Source of the DNA: Deinococcus frigens DSM 12807
Lineage (GTDB): Bacteria > Deinococcota > Deinococci > Deinococcales > Deinococcaceae
Reading direction: 5' to 3'
Assembly (NCBI RefSeq): GCF_000701425.1
Contig: NZ_JNIW01000011.1
Location: 27,247 to 91,246, forward strand
DNA length: 64,000 nt
This document shows positions 1-10,757 of this stretch, piece after piece. Position numbers and translations under genes: made by a program. The notes below the pieces were generated by a model, which searched no databases, was not told the DNA's origin, and saw nothing but the letters and a program-made list of their open reading frames with translations. Positions within the stretch are counted from its first letter, which is position 1. Each line of letters opens with the position of its first letter.

Positions 1-197
1 GAATCAGGGCACCGACGCTGCTTGTCAACGGGATGTCTGACTCAGTGGTCCGGCTCTGGACAGTGGACGCCATCCGCAAAGCGGTCCCCTCAGCTTATGT
101 CTGCGAAATAAAAGGCGGAACCCACGCCCTGCCCGACGTTTTTCCACGTACGGTGGCGCGGTATACGCTGGATTTTCTGGAAGCAGTCGGACAATAG
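1..197 (+). CDS. alpha/beta hydrolase, C-terminal fragment (starts before window)
   Basis: The reading frame is open from base 3 to a TAG at 195-197 and has no start inside the window. The 64 visible residues have the shape of the last part of an alpha/beta hydrolase. A strand PTLLVNG is followed by an S-D pair (SDSVV) where the catalytic acid loop lies. A GGTHALPD segment near the end supplies the expected catalytic histidine, and a final helix follows. The substrate cannot be judged. The gene converges on aspS. Confidence 0.6.
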   Translation, partial: IRAPTLLVNGMSDSVVRLWTVDAIRKAVPSAYVCEIKGGTHALPDVFPRTVARYTLDFLEAVGQ

Positions 198-202
198 TCC
201 AC

Positions 203-241
203 AAATATTTCACAATCTTCAACTATTGTGACTTTATTCAC
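203..241. repeat. GTGAA/TTCAC three-part repeat, copy A
   Basis: Read on the minus strand this is GTGAA, 4 nt, GTCAC, 14 nt, GTGAA then AT. Spacing is identical to the copies at 16902-16940 and 33100-33138. It lies between the hydrolase fragment and aspS, which converge. The inner pair TCACAAT (210-216) and ATTGTGA (225-231) can form a 7-bp hairpin. Confidence 0.6.
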
Positions 242-292
242 TAATACTACAAGGTTGCCAGTGCAGAACCCGTGATCAGCTTCTCTCCAAAT

Positions 293-2023
293 CTAATCCT
301 GGAGCAAGTCCAGCCCCAACTCTGTCAACTGGGCTGCCGAAACAGGGGAGGGGGCCAGGGCCATCAGGTCTGCGCCACGGTTGTTCTTGGGAAAGGCGAT
401 GACCTCGCGGATGCTGGTGGCCCCGGCCATGACCATCACAAGCCGATCAAAACCCCAGGCGATGCCGCCGTGCGGGGGCGTGCCGGATTCCAGCGCGTCC
501 AGAAAGAAGCCGAACTGCCGCCGCGCTTCCTCGGGGGTCAAGCCGATGGCCGCGAACATCTGCTGCTGCACTGCCGGATCGTGAATCCGGATGCTGCCGC
601 CGCCGATCTCGAAACCGTTGAGAACCAGATCGTATGCCTGTGCGCGAATCTCACTCTGCCGCCCGGTGCCGAACAGTCCGGCGTCATCCGGGTGCGGGGC
701 GGTAAAGGGATGGTGCATGTAGGTCCAGCTCGCGCGGTCCTCGTCGTATTCCAGTTGGGGGAAATCGGTCACCCAGGAAACATGAAACTGCGGGCCAGCC
801 GAGGCCAGAGCAAACAGATCGCGCAGGCTCAGGCGCACCGCGCCCAGCGCCGTGGCCGCCCGCTTCCACTCGCCTGCCGCGAAGAGAAGAGTTCCACCGT
901 CCTGCACCCCCGTCTGTTCCAGGAGCGCCGCCGTCTGCTGTGTCAGGAACTTGCTGATGCCCCCCGTGAATCCGTCCCCGTTGCGCCTAGCCCATGCCAG
1001 CCCCCGCGCGCCATTCTGCTTGGCCACCCGCTCCAGCTCGTCGATCTGCTTGCGGGTCAGTTCCGGCGCGACCAGCACCTTAACCGCTCCGGCATCTGCA
1101 AAGGCGGCGAATTCGCCGCCCGAAAAAAGGTCCGTCACGTCCATAAACTCCATCCCGAACCGCAGATCGGGCTTGTCGGAGCCGTAGCGGTCTATGGCAT
1201 CGTGATAGCTCAGGCGGGAAAAGGGGAGAGGCAGGTCCACGTCCAGCACAGTCTTGAAGACGTGCGAGAGCAGCCGCTCCTGCAACTCCAGCACGTCCTC
1301 CTGATCCACGAACGACATTTCCATATCGAGCTGCGTGAAATCCGGCTGGCGGTCCGCGCGCAGGTCCTCATCGCGGAAACAGCGGGCAAGCTGGTAGTAG
1401 CGGTCAAAACCGGCGATCATCAGCAGTTGCTTGAACAGTTGTGGACTCTGTGGCAGGGCGTAGAACTCGCCAGGGTTCAGGCGGCTGGGCACCAGGAAAT
1501 CCCGCGCGCCCTCCGGCGTGGATTTGGTGAGCATAGGGGTTTCCACGGCCACGAAGCCCTCGGCGTCCAGAAAGGCCGTGACCGCCGCCGTCGCCCGGCT
1601 GCGGAGCATCAGCGCCCGCTGCATCTCCGGGCGGCGCAGGTCCAGATAACGGTACTTCAGGCGAATATCCTCGGCCACCTCCGCACCCTTTTCCAGCTCG
1701 AAGGCAGGAGTCTTGGCGGTATTCAGCACCTTCACTCGCAAGGCAATGACCTCGTAATCCGCAGCCAGGCCCTTGCGCTGATTTTCGGGGCGCAGTTGAT
1801 AGGCCCCTTCAATCTCGGCCACGTACTCGGCCCGCAGACGGTCTGCCTGGGCAAAGGCGGGAGAATTCGGCTCCACCTGCACCTGAATCAGGCCACTGCG
1901 GTCCCGCAGTTCCAGAAAGATCAGGCCGCCCAGATCGCGGCGGCGGTTCACCCAGCCCTGCAAGGTGACGGTTTGACCGGCGTGGGTGGGGGAGAGGTGG
2001 CCGATCATGGCGGTGCGTTTCAT
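293..2023 (-). CDS. aspS: aspartate--tRNA ligase, bacterial type
   Basis: Charges tRNA-Asp with aspartate in the cytoplasm. The 576-residue length suits a bacterial AspRS. An N-terminal OB fold (about 1-105) recognises the anticodon. The class II core has the PQSPQ segment (191-195), motif 2 starting FRDED (216-220) and the C-terminal motif 3 GFDR (about 524-527), with room for the bacterial GAD insertion between. I chose the ATG at 2021-2023 because an AAGGAG ribosome site lies just upstream; a longer frame exists but adds non-conserved residues. It lies 46 bp downstream of hisS on the same strand, a common bacterial pairing. Deinococci also carry an archaeal-type, non-discriminating AspRS; this one is the bacterial form. 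Confidence 0.95.
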   Translation of the reverse strand: MKRTAMIGHLSPTHAGQTVTLQGWVNRRRDLGGLIFLELRDRSGLIQVQVEPNSPAFAQADRLRAEYVAEIEGAYQLRPENQRKGLAADYEVIALRVKVLNTAKTPAFELEKGAEVAEDIRLKYRYLDLRRPEMQRALMLRSRATAAVTAFLDAEGFVAVETPMLTKSTPEGARDFLVPSRLNPGEFYALPQSPQLFKQLLMIAGFDRYYQLARCFRDEDLRADRQPDFTQLDMEMSFVDQEDVLELQERLLSHVFKTVLDVDLPLPFSRLSYHDAIDRYGSDKPDLRFGMEFMDVTDLFSGGEFAAFADAGAVKVLVAPELTRKQIDELERVAKQNGARGLAWARRNGDGFTGGISKFLTQQTAALLEQTGVQDGGTLLFAAGEWKRAATALGAVRLSLRDLFALASAGPQFHVSWVTDFPQLEYDEDRASWTYMHHPFTAPHPDDAGLFGTGRQSEIRAQAYDLVLNGFEIGGGSIRIHDPAVQQQMFAAIGLTPEEARRQFGFFLDALESGTPPHGGIAWGFDRLVMVMAGATSIREVIAFPKNNRGADLMALAPSPVSAAQLTELGLDLLQD

Positions 2024-2069
2024 TGGGACTCCTTCGGAGGGGATGCGGTGAGCGGAGCCAGAGAGGGGA

Positions 2070-3362
2070 TCAGTTCGCGCCTTCGAGGAACGCCGCCAGC
2101 TCCGAGACCCTGATGACGCGCTGCTCGCCACCCCTCAGATTCTTGAGGCTCAGGGTGCCGTTCTCGACTTCCTGTGAGCCGAGCAGGGCGATCCAGCGCA
2201 CGCCCCGGCGTTCAGCGTCCTTAAAGGCGCTGCCCGGTTTCATGGCGCGGTAGGCGAACTCGGCGCGGGCCACCGCGCGGGCGTCTACCACAATCTTCGC
2301 GGCGTGTGGAACGTATTCCTCATCCAGGGCGACAACGTAGAGCAGCGGCCCCTCGCCCTGAGGCAACTTCACGCCCTCTGCTTCCAGCGCCAGCAGCAGC
2401 CGCTCAACACCAAAGGCCCAGCCGATGCCCGGCACCTCTGGCCCGCCCAGCACCTGGGCCAGCCCGTCGTAGCGCCCGCCCCCCCCCAGCGCGGATTTTG
2501 CGCCCACACCCTCATGGTGCAGCTCCCAGGCGGTGCGGCGGTAGTAGTCCAGCCCGCGCACAATGCTGGGGTCCAGGTTATACGGCACGTCCCAGCCCTT
2601 CAGGTGGCCCTGCACAGCTTCAAAGTGCGCCCGCGCTTCCTGACCCAGGAAGTCGAGCATGGGTTTCACAGCCAGCTCGGCAATCAACACCTGATCGCCC
2701 TCGCTCTTGCTGTCCAGAATCCGCATGGGGTTGCGGGTCAGGCGGTCCCTGGAGTCGTCAGAGAGGCGGTCAACGTGAACCGTGAACAGCTCGCGCAGAT
2801 AGGCGTTGTACGCCTTACGATCCGCCGGATCGCCGATGCTGCCCAGCTTGACGCGCACTTCCTTTAAACCCAGTTCGCGCACCACGTCCACCATTAAAGC
2901 AATCGCCTCGGCGTCCACCAGGGGATCGGCGCTGCCCAGCACCTCGTAATCCACCTGATGGAACTGACGGTAGCGGCCCTTCTGCACGTTCTCGGCGCGG
3001 AAGATCGGCCCCGAGGTCCACAGCTTCAGCGGCGTGGGCAATTGCTTGAGGCCATTCTGGAGGTACGCCCGTACGATGCCCGCCGTTCCCTCGGGGCGCA
3101 GAATGAATCCGCCGTGATCGCCGAAGTAGTAGACCGTGAACATCTCCTTGCGGACGATGTCGGTGCTGTCGCCCACGCCGCGCCTGACCAGTTCGGCTTC
3201 CTCGAAGATGGGGGTGTCGATCCTGGCCGCCCCGGCCCGCTCCAGCACGCGCCGCGCCGTCTCGGTCAGCCAGCCGTGCGCGGCGGCGCTGGTCAGGGGT
3301 GAGAGTTTCGGGCTGCCCGGCGGCAGCAGATCGTTGGTCCCCTTGGGGCGGGTAATCGCCAT
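2070..3362 (-). CDS. hisS: histidine--tRNA ligase
   Basis: Charges tRNA-His. The 430-residue protein opens with the typical [10 protein letters not shown] segment. It has class II motif 2 ([16 protein letters not shown]), the HisRS signature [10 protein letters not shown], and motif 3 ([13 protein letters not shown]). A C-terminal anticodon-binding domain follows with the usual alternation of strands and helices. First gene of a hisS-aspS operon. The start codon ATG has only a short AGG three bases before it, so the start is set by homology of the first residues rather than by the ribosome site. Confidence 0.95.
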   Translation of the reverse strand: MAITRPKGTNDLLPPGSPKLSPLTSAAAHGWLTETARRVLERAGAARIDTPIFEEAELVRRGVGDSTDIVRKEMFTVYYFGDHGGFILRPEGTAGIVRAYLQNGLKQLPTPLKLWTSGPIFRAENVQKGRYRQFHQVDYEVLGSADPLVDAEAIALMVDVVRELGLKEVRVKLGSIGDPADRKAYNAYLRELFTVHVDRLSDDSRDRLTRNPMRILDSKSEGDQVLIAELAVKPMLDFLGQEARAHFEAVQGHLKGWDVPYNLDPSIVRGLDYYRRTAWELHHEGVGAKSALGGGGRYDGLAQVLGGPEVPGIGWAFGVERLLLALEAEGVKLPQGEGPLLYVVALDEEYVPHAAKIVVDARAVARAEFAYRAMKPGSAFKDAERRGVRWIALLGSQEVENGTLSLKNLRGGEQRVIRVSELAAFLEGAN

Positions 3363-3434
3363 AACCTGCGGAGTCTAACGGAGACTATGGGTCCGGGGGT
3401 CAGAGGGTTAAAGATGACGCGGCAAACAGGGGAG

Positions 3435-3467
3435 AGGCCGCCTCCCCCACCGTGGGAAAGGCGGCCT
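3435..3467 (-). terminator. hairpin after the lipoprotein gene
   Basis: AGGCCGCCT (3435-3443) and AGGCGGCCT (3459-3467) are perfect inverted arms of 9 bp around a 15-nt loop. It sits just after the stop of the minus-strand lipoprotein gene and before hisS. There is no clear T run, so termination strength is uncertain. Confidence 0.5.
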
Positions 3468-3481
3468 GCTGGCGTGAGGGT

Positions 3482-3850
3482 TTACTGGCGGACGCTGTAG
3501 GGCAATCCCGTGGACTGCTTGCCCGCGACTTCCACGAACAGCCAGCTTCCGCCCACCGGGGCGTCGGTGGGGATGGTCAGCACGACCTCGCTGTCGGTCC
3601 AGGACTGAATGGCGGCGGCGGGAAAGCGGTAGCCGCCCTTGCCCGTTTCATCGGCCCCCAGGCGAACTTGGCCGGTGGTGGGACCGCCCAGGTAACGGCC
3701 CTGGATGGTGACCTGGCCGCCGCGCATGGCCGCCCCGGACACCTTGATCAGCACCGGTGTGACCGTCACGAACCGGTTTGTAGTTTGTGCAGGCGCGCAG
3801 GACACGAGCGCCCCAAGCATGAGTGAAGAAGCAACCAAGAAACGCATCAT
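3482..3850 (-). CDS. small lipoprotein with IPT/TIG-like fold
   Basis: A predicted secreted lipoprotein of 122 residues. The N-terminus [18 protein letters not shown] has a short basic start, a hydrophobic core and a lipobox ending in cysteine (LVSC), so it should be lipidated and held in a membrane. The mature part is a single beta-rich domain with TIG/IPT-like features (a VSG turn, [13 protein letters not shown], closing strands). Start chosen at 3850, eight bases after GGAGG; a longer frame adds seven residues without support. It is divergent from the lipid kinase with a gap of only 27 bp, so their promoters must overlap. Function unknown. Confidence 0.75.
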   Translation of the reverse strand: MMRFLVASSLMLGALVSCAPAQTTNRFVTVTPVLIKVSGAAMRGGQVTIQGRYLGGPTTGQVRLGADETGKGGYRFPAAAIQSWTDSEVVLTIPTDAPVGGSWLFVEVAGKQSTGLPYSVRQ

Positions 3851-3877
3851 AGCAACAGCCTCCGACTTCACAGTCTA

Positions 3878-4846
3878 ATGACCGCCAAGATGACAGGTCA
3901 AACCTCCCCCCCCAGCCCCCCCAGCAACCCCAAGCCCCAGCGTGTGCTGGTGATCTTCAATCCCAAGAGCGGAAAGGGCGACAGCGAGCTGCCGGAATTC
4001 GTATGGCGGCTTCAGGAGGGCGGGGCCGAGGTTACCCAGCGCGAGATGAGCCGCGAGACACCGCTTGAACGGCAGGTCGAGGATGTCGAGGACTTTGACG
4101 CGCTTGTCGCGGCGGGTGGCGACGGCACCGTCAGCAGCCTGGCCTACATCACCCGCAGCAAGGGCGTGCCAGTCCTGGCCTTTCCCGCCGGCACCGCCAA
4201 CCTGATCGCGCAGAATCTGGACCTGCCCACCACTGCGCCGGAATTGGCCGCCCTGGTACTGAACGGTCACAACATCCAGGTGGATCTGGGCGAGATCGAG
4301 GTGGGCGGGGAGAAGAAGGGTTTTGCCATGCTGGCCGGGGCCGGGGCGGACGCGGCCATGATCCGGGACAGCGAGGACTTAAAGGAGCATTTCGGCGTGA
4401 TGGCCTACGTCCTGAGCGCCATGAAACAGCTCAACCCCAGGAAGACGACGTTCAAATTGACCCTGGACGGGCAGGAACGCGAGTTCGAGGGCATCGGCGT
4501 GATGGTGGCCAACTTCGGCATGGCCAATTACCGCATGCCAATCACCACGGACATCAATCCCAGTGACGGCCAGTTTACGGTGGTGCTGCTCAAGGCGGGC
4601 AACCTGTTGCGCCTGATTCCCAACCTGATCGACTCGTTGCGCGCCAAGCTGAATCTGGGAGATCCGATGTTCAGCGGCAACCTCGAAACCCTGAACGCCC
4701 GCGAGATCACCGTGGACGCCGCCGATCCCTTTCCGCTGCAATACGACGGCGAACTGATGGTGGAAACCACACCGTTCACCGCGCGCATCCTGCCCGGAGC
4801 GGCGCGGTTTATCACGGCGGCCCGGGAGGAAGAGGTGGAGACATAG
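3878..4846 (+). CDS. diacylglycerol/lipid kinase family protein (YegS/DgkB-like)
   Basis: Predicted ATP-dependent kinase acting on a lipid such as diacylglycerol; 322 residues, the usual size. After a proline-rich N-terminus the nucleotide-binding strand reads [12 protein letters not shown]. The hallmark GGDGT follows at about residues 74-78 and [13 protein letters not shown] at about 103. The C-terminal half is a beta-sandwich ending in the QYDGE segment typical of the family. No membrane segment is seen, so it would act peripherally. Upstream of the ATG no good ribosome site is visible; an ATG four codons later is an alternative. The exact lipid substrate cannot be told from sequence. Confidence 0.85.
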   Translation: MTAKMTGQTSPPSPPSNPKPQRVLVIFNPKSGKGDSELPEFVWRLQEGGAEVTQREMSRETPLERQVEDVEDFDALVAAGGDGTVSSLAYITRSKGVPVLAFPAGTANLIAQNLDLPTTAPELAALVLNGHNIQVDLGEIEVGGEKKGFAMLAGAGADAAMIRDSEDLKEHFGVMAYVLSAMKQLNPRKTTFKLTLDGQEREFEGIGVMVANFGMANYRMPITTDINPSDGQFTVVLLKAGNLLRLIPNLIDSLRAKLNLGDPMFSGNLETLNAREITVDAADPFPLQYDGELMVETTPFTARILPGAARFITAAREEEVET

Positions 4847-4849
4847 GGA

Positions 4850-4875
4850 GAGAAGCAGAATCACGTCCGCTTCTC
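4850..4875. terminator. hairpin after the lipid kinase
   Basis: GAGAAGC (4850-4856) pairs with GCTTCTC (4869-4875) around a 12-nt loop directly after the stop codon. No T run follows. Confidence 0.4.
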
Positions 4876-5260
4876 AATCCTGATACCCACAGTCCCCTCC
4901 ATCTGTCAGTCTCAACCCAAGGCGTTCCCTGACACCTGTCAGGATAGATAGAGGTAAGGTGACTTCAGATGGACACCTGAACGGCGTGTTTATCGTGTCG
5001 CGCGTCTGTCCATTTAGGGTGTACTTCAGATGGACGATAGAACCGAAAAGAAGGGTAGAGGATTGAATGTCTGAAGATAAGGCCACCGAGGAGAACGCGC
5101 AGCAGCTCCAGAATCTGAGGCTGCCGCGCTTCGTCAGTAGGGGTTTGGGCTGTAACAGTGACCAATCAGACTGGGGAGAACTATCGTCGCAGGTGAGTGG
5201 TGACGCCGGGGTAGGGAGGGGAAGCTTGGAGACAGGGGGTGATTGGGAAAGCCAATGCCG
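4876..5260. other. gene-free stretch with short repeats
   Basis: No convincing gene. It holds an inverted repeat CCTGACA-CC-TGTCAGG at 4928-4943. It also holds two direct copies of ACTTCAGATGGAC (4962-4974 and 5023-5035, 61 bp apart). These lie beyond the 3' end of the immunity gene and may mark the far edge of the imported toxin/immunity segment. Short frames here show no protein-like composition. Confidence 0.4.
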
Positions 5261-5680
5261 CTAACCAGATACGCTTGAGACACCTAGCCTAACCAACATG
5301 AGCATATCGTGATCATTAAAACTAACTATAATTTCTAGATCAATAGGTGAAATATAGAAAACGAATCCCGTCGTTTCTGCTAGTACCGATTCTAAATCAT
5401 TCGGGCTGTCAAATTTGAAGACAGAAGTTTCATTATGCTCGTCGAAATATAGATAGACAGGTGCCTCATGTATGAATTTACTGATTTTTTTCCATCCTTG
5501 AGGGTCATGTATAGCTATTTCCGGTGAAAATTGCTCCCAATAAGGCGTTTGGCTCTTGTACATTTTAAACTTTTCGACTATACGATTGTGGAACTCCGCT
5601 GATTCTGCTGGTGGCATTTCTAAGAATTGAATGCCAAGAGTGTCCGAAGCCTGTCTAATCTCTTTTGCCACGTATCCCAT
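5261..5680 (-). CDS. probable immunity protein for the adjacent toxin
   Basis: A 139-residue acidic, soluble protein with no recognised motif. I infer an immunity role from position: it starts 3 bp after the stop of the HINT-linked toxin fragment on the same strand, the usual toxin-immunity order. Its ATG is preceded by AGGTGA. Base composition is strikingly AT-rich for this genome, like the end of the toxin, which points to recent transfer as a unit. The mature toxin domain it would neutralise is cytoplasmic, and no signal peptide is present here, which fits. A DUF-type SUKH-like or other immunity family is possible but I cannot assign one. Confidence 0.6.
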   Translation of the reverse strand: MGYVAKEIRQASDTLGIQFLEMPPAESAEFHNRIVEKFKMYKSQTPYWEQFSPEIAIHDPQGWKKISKFIHEAPVYLYFDEHNETSVFKFDSPNDLESVLAETTGFVFYISPIDLEIIVSFNDHDMLMLVRLGVSSVSG

Positions 5681-5683
5681 ATT

Positions 5684-6316
5684 TCACCTGTTGCAAGTCA
5701 CAAGATCGAGAAGAATGTGTCCACGAACGGCACCGCCGCTTCCGCGTTTTCCTGCGGTTTGATAACCAACGTGAGGCACTTCCGGCCCATTCTTTGAGTG
5801 GGGCCAATCTATGTTGACCTCAGCTCCCGCATGCTGCCCAGTAGTAACACGCCACTCAACGGGGAAGGATTTACCTTCTGCTGTCTTTCCCCATCTAGTG
5901 ATTTCAAATTGATCTCGCGGCACACCAATTCTTCTGAAAGCCTCATTCACAGCATCACTTTGCGCTAATCCAGATCCACGCAAATCAAGGTCAACTTTTG
6001 AATTGTATGTCCATCCGTTCCCTGCCGATCTACTGTTTGCACCTGGGGTAGTTGGCCCACCCTGGTTATGAACGAGCCACCCTTCCTGCCCCACATAGTA
6101 CGTATGCGCTTCACTGACCGTAAGATTGAACATCTCCCGGGTCTGCTGGACGGTGACGACATTGGCGATCACGCCCACGGTGCCATCGGCCAGCTTGATT
6201 TTATCCCCGATCTTGAGGTGGCCTGCGCCCACCCACTGTACCCCCAGGTCCGCATGGCCTTGAGGCTGAGGCCGGGGCGTGAGAGGCGTGACGAGACTCA
6301 GGGTAGAAACGGCAAT
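5684..6316 (-). pseudogene. polymorphic toxin C-terminal remnant: HINT tail plus toxin domain, 5'-truncated
   Basis: The open frame runs from the dif-like site at 6319 to a TGA at 5684 with no convincing start; a GTG at 6230-6232 is possible. The first part is the end of a HINT (intein-like) autoprocessing domain: WVGAGHLKIGDKI, then FNLTVSEAHTYYVGQEG and LVHN, the usual cleavage-side end. After a linker comes a roughly 110-residue toxin domain with the segments NSKVDLDLRG, FPVEW, DWPHSKNGPEVPHVGYQT and GSGGAVRGHI. From memory this resembles polymorphic toxin type 47, a predicted nuclease class. The delivery part of the parent protein is missing. GC content drops within the toxin domain. Confidence 0.7.
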
Positions 6317-6318
6317 TT

Positions 6319-6346
6319 ATGTCCTATAATTTCACTTATGGGATAT
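6319..6346. other. dif-like Xer recombination site
   Basis: A 28-bp site: left arm ATGTCCTATAA (6319-6329), 6-bp spacer TTTCAC (6330-6335), right arm TTATGGGATAT (6336-6346). The right arm reversed is ATATCCCATAA, matching the left arm at 9 of 11 positions. The inner ATAA-N6-TTATG matches the core of E. coli and B. subtilis dif. It lies 11 bp before the start of a tyrosine recombinase gene, as in single-recombinase systems such as XerH/difH. A TATAAT at 6325-6330 may also act as the recombinase -10 box. Confidence 0.6.
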
Positions 6347-6357
6347 AGGACGGGAAC

Positions 6358-7404
6358 TTGACAGGAGAAGCACTGGTCCTGGCCTCACGCTGGTCAAACG
6401 CCGCCAACCGTCGGCGCGAGGGCTTGCGGGCCGCGCATGAGCAGAATGCTGAGGCTCTGGCTGATCTGCTGGTGACTTACATGCGCCTCAAATCCAGCCG
6501 AGGCGCACGCGTCAGCCAGATGACGCTGGACCACTACTGTGAATCGCTCCGGCGTTTCCTGGCGTTCACCGGGCCACCCGAGTCGCCGGAGCGGGCGCTG
6601 AATCAATTGACCGCCGAGGACTTCGAGGTCTGGCTGCTGACCATGCAGCAGACTGGTCTGGCCGCCTCCAGCATTAAGCGCCATTTATACGGCGTGCGGA
6701 ACCTGATGAAAGCGCTGGTCTGGGCCGGGGCCATTGCCAGCGATCCCAGTTTCGGGGTACGGCCTCCCAGTGACACAACACCAGCACATGCCAAGAAACA
6801 GGCGTTGTCCGTAGCGCGGTACACGGAGTTACTGGCTTTGCCTGCTGCCCTTCATCCTAACGACACCTTGCACGCCCACCGGGACACACTTTTACTGGAA
6901 CTCGGCGGGAGCCTGGGCCTGCGCGCAGCAGAACTGGTAGGGCTGAATGCGGTGGACGCGGACCTGAACGAGAGGCAATTGCGAGTGCTGGGCAAGGGGG
7001 GCAAGGGGCGCATGGTTCCGATCACGGCGCGGGTGGAACGCAGCCTGCGCCACTGGTTAATGTCGCGTTCAGCTCTGGAAGCAGCAGGCAAGCTCAGGAC
7101 CGAGGCGCTGCTCGTTTCATTGAGCGGACGGAACTACGGCGGCAGACTGACCACCAAAGGCGCACGTACGATTGCTGCCGTCTATTACCAGGCGCTTGGC
7201 CTGTCACCAGAACTGTGGGGACTGCATACCCTTAGGCGCACAGCAGGTACGCATCTCTACCGCGCCACGCGTGATCTGCACGTTGTCGCGGATGTGCTGG
7301 GCCACGCTTCGGTCAACACCTCGGCCATCTACGCCAAGATGGACACGGAAGTCAGGCGCGAAGCTATGGAAGCGATGGAGCGTTTGCGCGATCCACAGGA
7401 CTGA
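6358..7404 (+). CDS. Xer-type tyrosine recombinase
   Basis: A 348-residue site-specific recombinase. The N-terminal SAM-like core-binding domain spans about 30-135. The catalytic domain has all key residues: Arg189 (SLGLRAAEL), a Lys in GKGGKGR (213 or 216), His290 and Arg293 (HTLRR), His316 (GHASVNTS) and the nucleophile Tyr325 (SAIYAKM). Size and motifs match chromosomal XerC/XerD rather than long phage integrases. Start codon TTG with AGGA upstream. It is convergent with lnt with no gap at all. The adjacent dif-like site suggests it resolves chromosome dimers, and it may have helped place the toxin segment beside it. Confidence 0.85.
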   Translation: MTGEALVLASRWSNAANRRREGLRAAHEQNAEALADLLVTYMRLKSSRGARVSQMTLDHYCESLRRFLAFTGPPESPERALNQLTAEDFEVWLLTMQQTGLAASSIKRHLYGVRNLMKALVWAGAIASDPSFGVRPPSDTTPAHAKKQALSVARYTELLALPAALHPNDTLHAHRDTLLLELGGSLGLRAAELVGLNAVDADLNERQLRVLGKGGKGRMVPITARVERSLRHWLMSRSALEAAGKLRTEALLVSLSGRNYGGRLTTKGARTIAAVYYQALGLSPELWGLHTLRRTAGTHLYRATRDLHVVADVLGHASVNTSAIYAKMDTEVRREAMEAMERLRDPQD

Positions 7405-8895
<1,491 letters not shown>

Positions 8896-8971
8896 GATAG
8901 GGGGCGGCAAATGAAAAGATCAGGCCGTTCGCCCGCCCCTGGACCGGACGGCAGGTTAAGATAAAAACACC

Positions 8972-9676
8972 TTGAGACTGGCCTTTATCAGCGACATTCA
9001 TGGAAATATCCACGCCCTGACGGCGGTCAGGCGCTTTCTTACTGGGAATGCGGTCCACGGGGTGATCGTGGTGGGCGATCTGGTGGGCTACGGCGCGTCG
9101 CCAGGGCCGGTAATCGACGCTGTCGTGCGTGAGGGCTGGTCTACTGGCCTGGGGTCCAGCGACATGCGTGTCGCGATTGATCTGGGGGGCCGCGAGGAAC
9201 GGCGCGGCGTGGCCGATCAGGTGCTGACCTGGACCAAGACGGTGCTCACGCCCGAGCAGACCGACTTCCTGCGCCGTTTGCCGCCTGGTGGGCGCATCAT
9301 GACCCCGGTGGGCCGGGTGCGCTATTTCCACGGCAGTCCCCACGATCCCGAACAGCGCCTGGACCTGATGGCGGATAAGCGTGAGCTGGAGGACCTGGCC
9401 GAGACGCTGGGCGCGCGGGTGATCGTGGTGGGCGGCTCGCACGTGCCGTTCAGCCGGGTGATCGGCGACACCACCTTCGTCGATCCGGGCAGCGTGGGCC
9501 TCAGCCTCAACCACGAACCCGGCGCGGACGTGGTGATCGTGGACTGCGCCGGGCGTAGGCCCAGCGTCTCGCTGCACAAGGTCACCTACGACTACGCCTC
9601 CAGCGCCTTCGACATCATGGCCTGGGGATTGCCGCCGGTGATCGCGGACGTGATCAAGACGGGGCGCATGGGTTAA
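8972..9676 (+). CDS. metallophosphatase-fold protein with altered active-site motifs
   Basis: A 234-residue calcineurin-like phosphoesterase fold. Motif I is intact (SDIHGN, Asp8/His10) and motif II reads GDLVGYG (35-41). Where the family has GNHD this protein has GSSD (61-64). Where it has GHTH it has GSHV (155-158). The middle histidine (YFHGSP, His120) is kept. Two of the usual metal or catalytic residues are therefore absent, so activity may be changed or lost. The TTG start is preceded by a TAAGAT box nine bases upstream; no strong ribosome site is seen. Divergent from lnt. The substrate is unknown. Confidence 0.75.
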   Translation: MRLAFISDIHGNIHALTAVRRFLTGNAVHGVIVVGDLVGYGASPGPVIDAVVREGWSTGLGSSDMRVAIDLGGREERRGVADQVLTWTKTVLTPEQTDFLRRLPPGGRIMTPVGRVRYFHGSPHDPEQRLDLMADKRELEDLAETLGARVIVVGGSHVPFSRVIGDTTFVDPGSVGLSLNHEPGADVVIVDCAGRRPSVSLHKVTYDYASSAFDIMAWGLPPVIADVIKTGRMG

Positions 9677-9760
9677 ATCAGGCCGCGAGACCCTGCACGC
9701 GTGAAGCGGGGCGGAATTCTTCACACGTCCTTAACCCGCAGCGGTTTATGGTGACGGGGA

Positions 9761-10702
9761 ATGATCGAGCAACCGACGAACGCGCCGCCCAGCAGGCGTC
9801 TGGCCCCACTGGGGCGGCTTCTGGGAACGGCCCTGATGCTGTGGGCCGGAGGGTGGGCCGGGGCCATAGCGCCTCAGACCTACACGGTCAAAAGTGGCGA
9901 CACACTGTTCCAGGTGGCAAGGGCAGCGGGTCTCTCAGTCCCGGCCCTGCTTAAGCTCAACAGCCTGAGCGGGACGGCGCTGCGGCCAGGGCAGGTGCTG
10001 CGGTTGCGTGCATCTGTAGTTCCGCCCGCGCAGCCGCCGCAAAGACAGGTAAAAGTGAAGCCGCCGCCGCTGCCGCCCGGCACGCCGCGCCCCGATCCGG
10101 TGCAGGTGCGGGGGCCGTCCAAATGGCAGACGCCGCCCCCGGCCACCGTCACCAGCTTTATCGGCTGGGCACTGCCTGGGACGGATTCCCCATTCGGCAA
10201 TGAGCTGCCGATGCGGACATACCTGCCGGGCCTGGGCTTCAGCTTCCAGACCCAGAACAACTGCGGCCCCAGCGCGCTGTCCTCGGTGCTGGGCTTTTTT
10301 AAGGTGCAGATCGCTCAGAACGTCATTCAGCGCACCGCACGCCCGGACGGCGGCTACATGCAGATCAGCGCCATAGCCCCGGAACTCCAGAAATTCAGGT
10401 TGCGGACCCTCTCGGTGCGCGGCGGGCAGCTCTTGCAGATCAAACGGCTGCTGGCGCTGGGCATTCCGGTGATCGTGCTGCAATGGTATGAACGGCCCGG
10501 CGAGGTGCCGCACTTCCGGGTGGTGCGCGGCTACGACGATCAGGCCGGGCTGGTGTGGGTCAGCGACAGCATGGTGGGACCGCTGGCCTACATGAGCTAC
10601 CACAGCTTCGATGCCCTGTGGAATACACAGTCGCGCCAGATGTTCCCGGTCTATCCCGAGGGCTACGACAGGCTGGTACGGCGACTGGTGGGCCAGGGAT
10701 AA
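9761..10702 (+). CDS. secreted LysM plus C39-like cysteine peptidase
   Basis: A 313-residue exported protein. A hydrophobic segment at about 15-36 acts as a signal or anchor. One LysM peptidoglycan-binding repeat (YTVKSGDTLFQVA...GQVLRLR) covers about 41-83. A proline-rich linker follows. The C-terminal domain has the papain-like C39 pattern: NNCGPSAL with nucleophile Cys168, PHFRVVRGYD with the histidine, and a following SDS that can supply the acid. It probably cleaves a peptide bond at the cell wall. The start has GGGG upstream and a TATGGT box eight bases before it. No substrate protein lies nearby. Confidence 0.8.
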   Translation: MIEQPTNAPPSRRLAPLGRLLGTALMLWAGGWAGAIAPQTYTVKSGDTLFQVARAAGLSVPALLKLNSLSGTALRPGQVLRLRASVVPPAQPPQRQVKVKPPPLPPGTPRPDPVQVRGPSKWQTPPPATVTSFIGWALPGTDSPFGNELPMRTYLPGLGFSFQTQNNCGPSALSSVLGFFKVQIAQNVIQRTARPDGGYMQISAIAPELQKFRLRTLSVRGGQLLQIKRLLALGIPVIVLQWYERPGEVPHFRVVRGYDDQAGLVWVSDSMVGPLAYMSYHSFDALWNTQSRQMFPVYPEGYDRLVRRLVGQG

Positions 10703-10757
10703 CGAAGCTGGAGCGGCTGGTTGTGGCTGTATGGCAGTGGCAGGACTTCGCCCCGCC

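Noticed and set aside
272..2113. Long open frame opposite aspS, and many similar long frames opposite hisS, ileS, uvrC and the glycosidases
   Set aside because: High GC keeps antisense frames open; they lack family motifs and ribosome sites and lie fully over well-supported genes.
3388..3407. G-quadruplex before hisS
   Set aside because: Only three clear G tracts; a four-tract structure would need splitting of one G5 run.
6358..7404. Tyrosine recombinase as a phage or island integrase
   Set aside because: No tRNA gene, attachment repeats, excisionase or phage genes nearby; size and motifs fit chromosomal Xer, and a dif-like site is adjacent.
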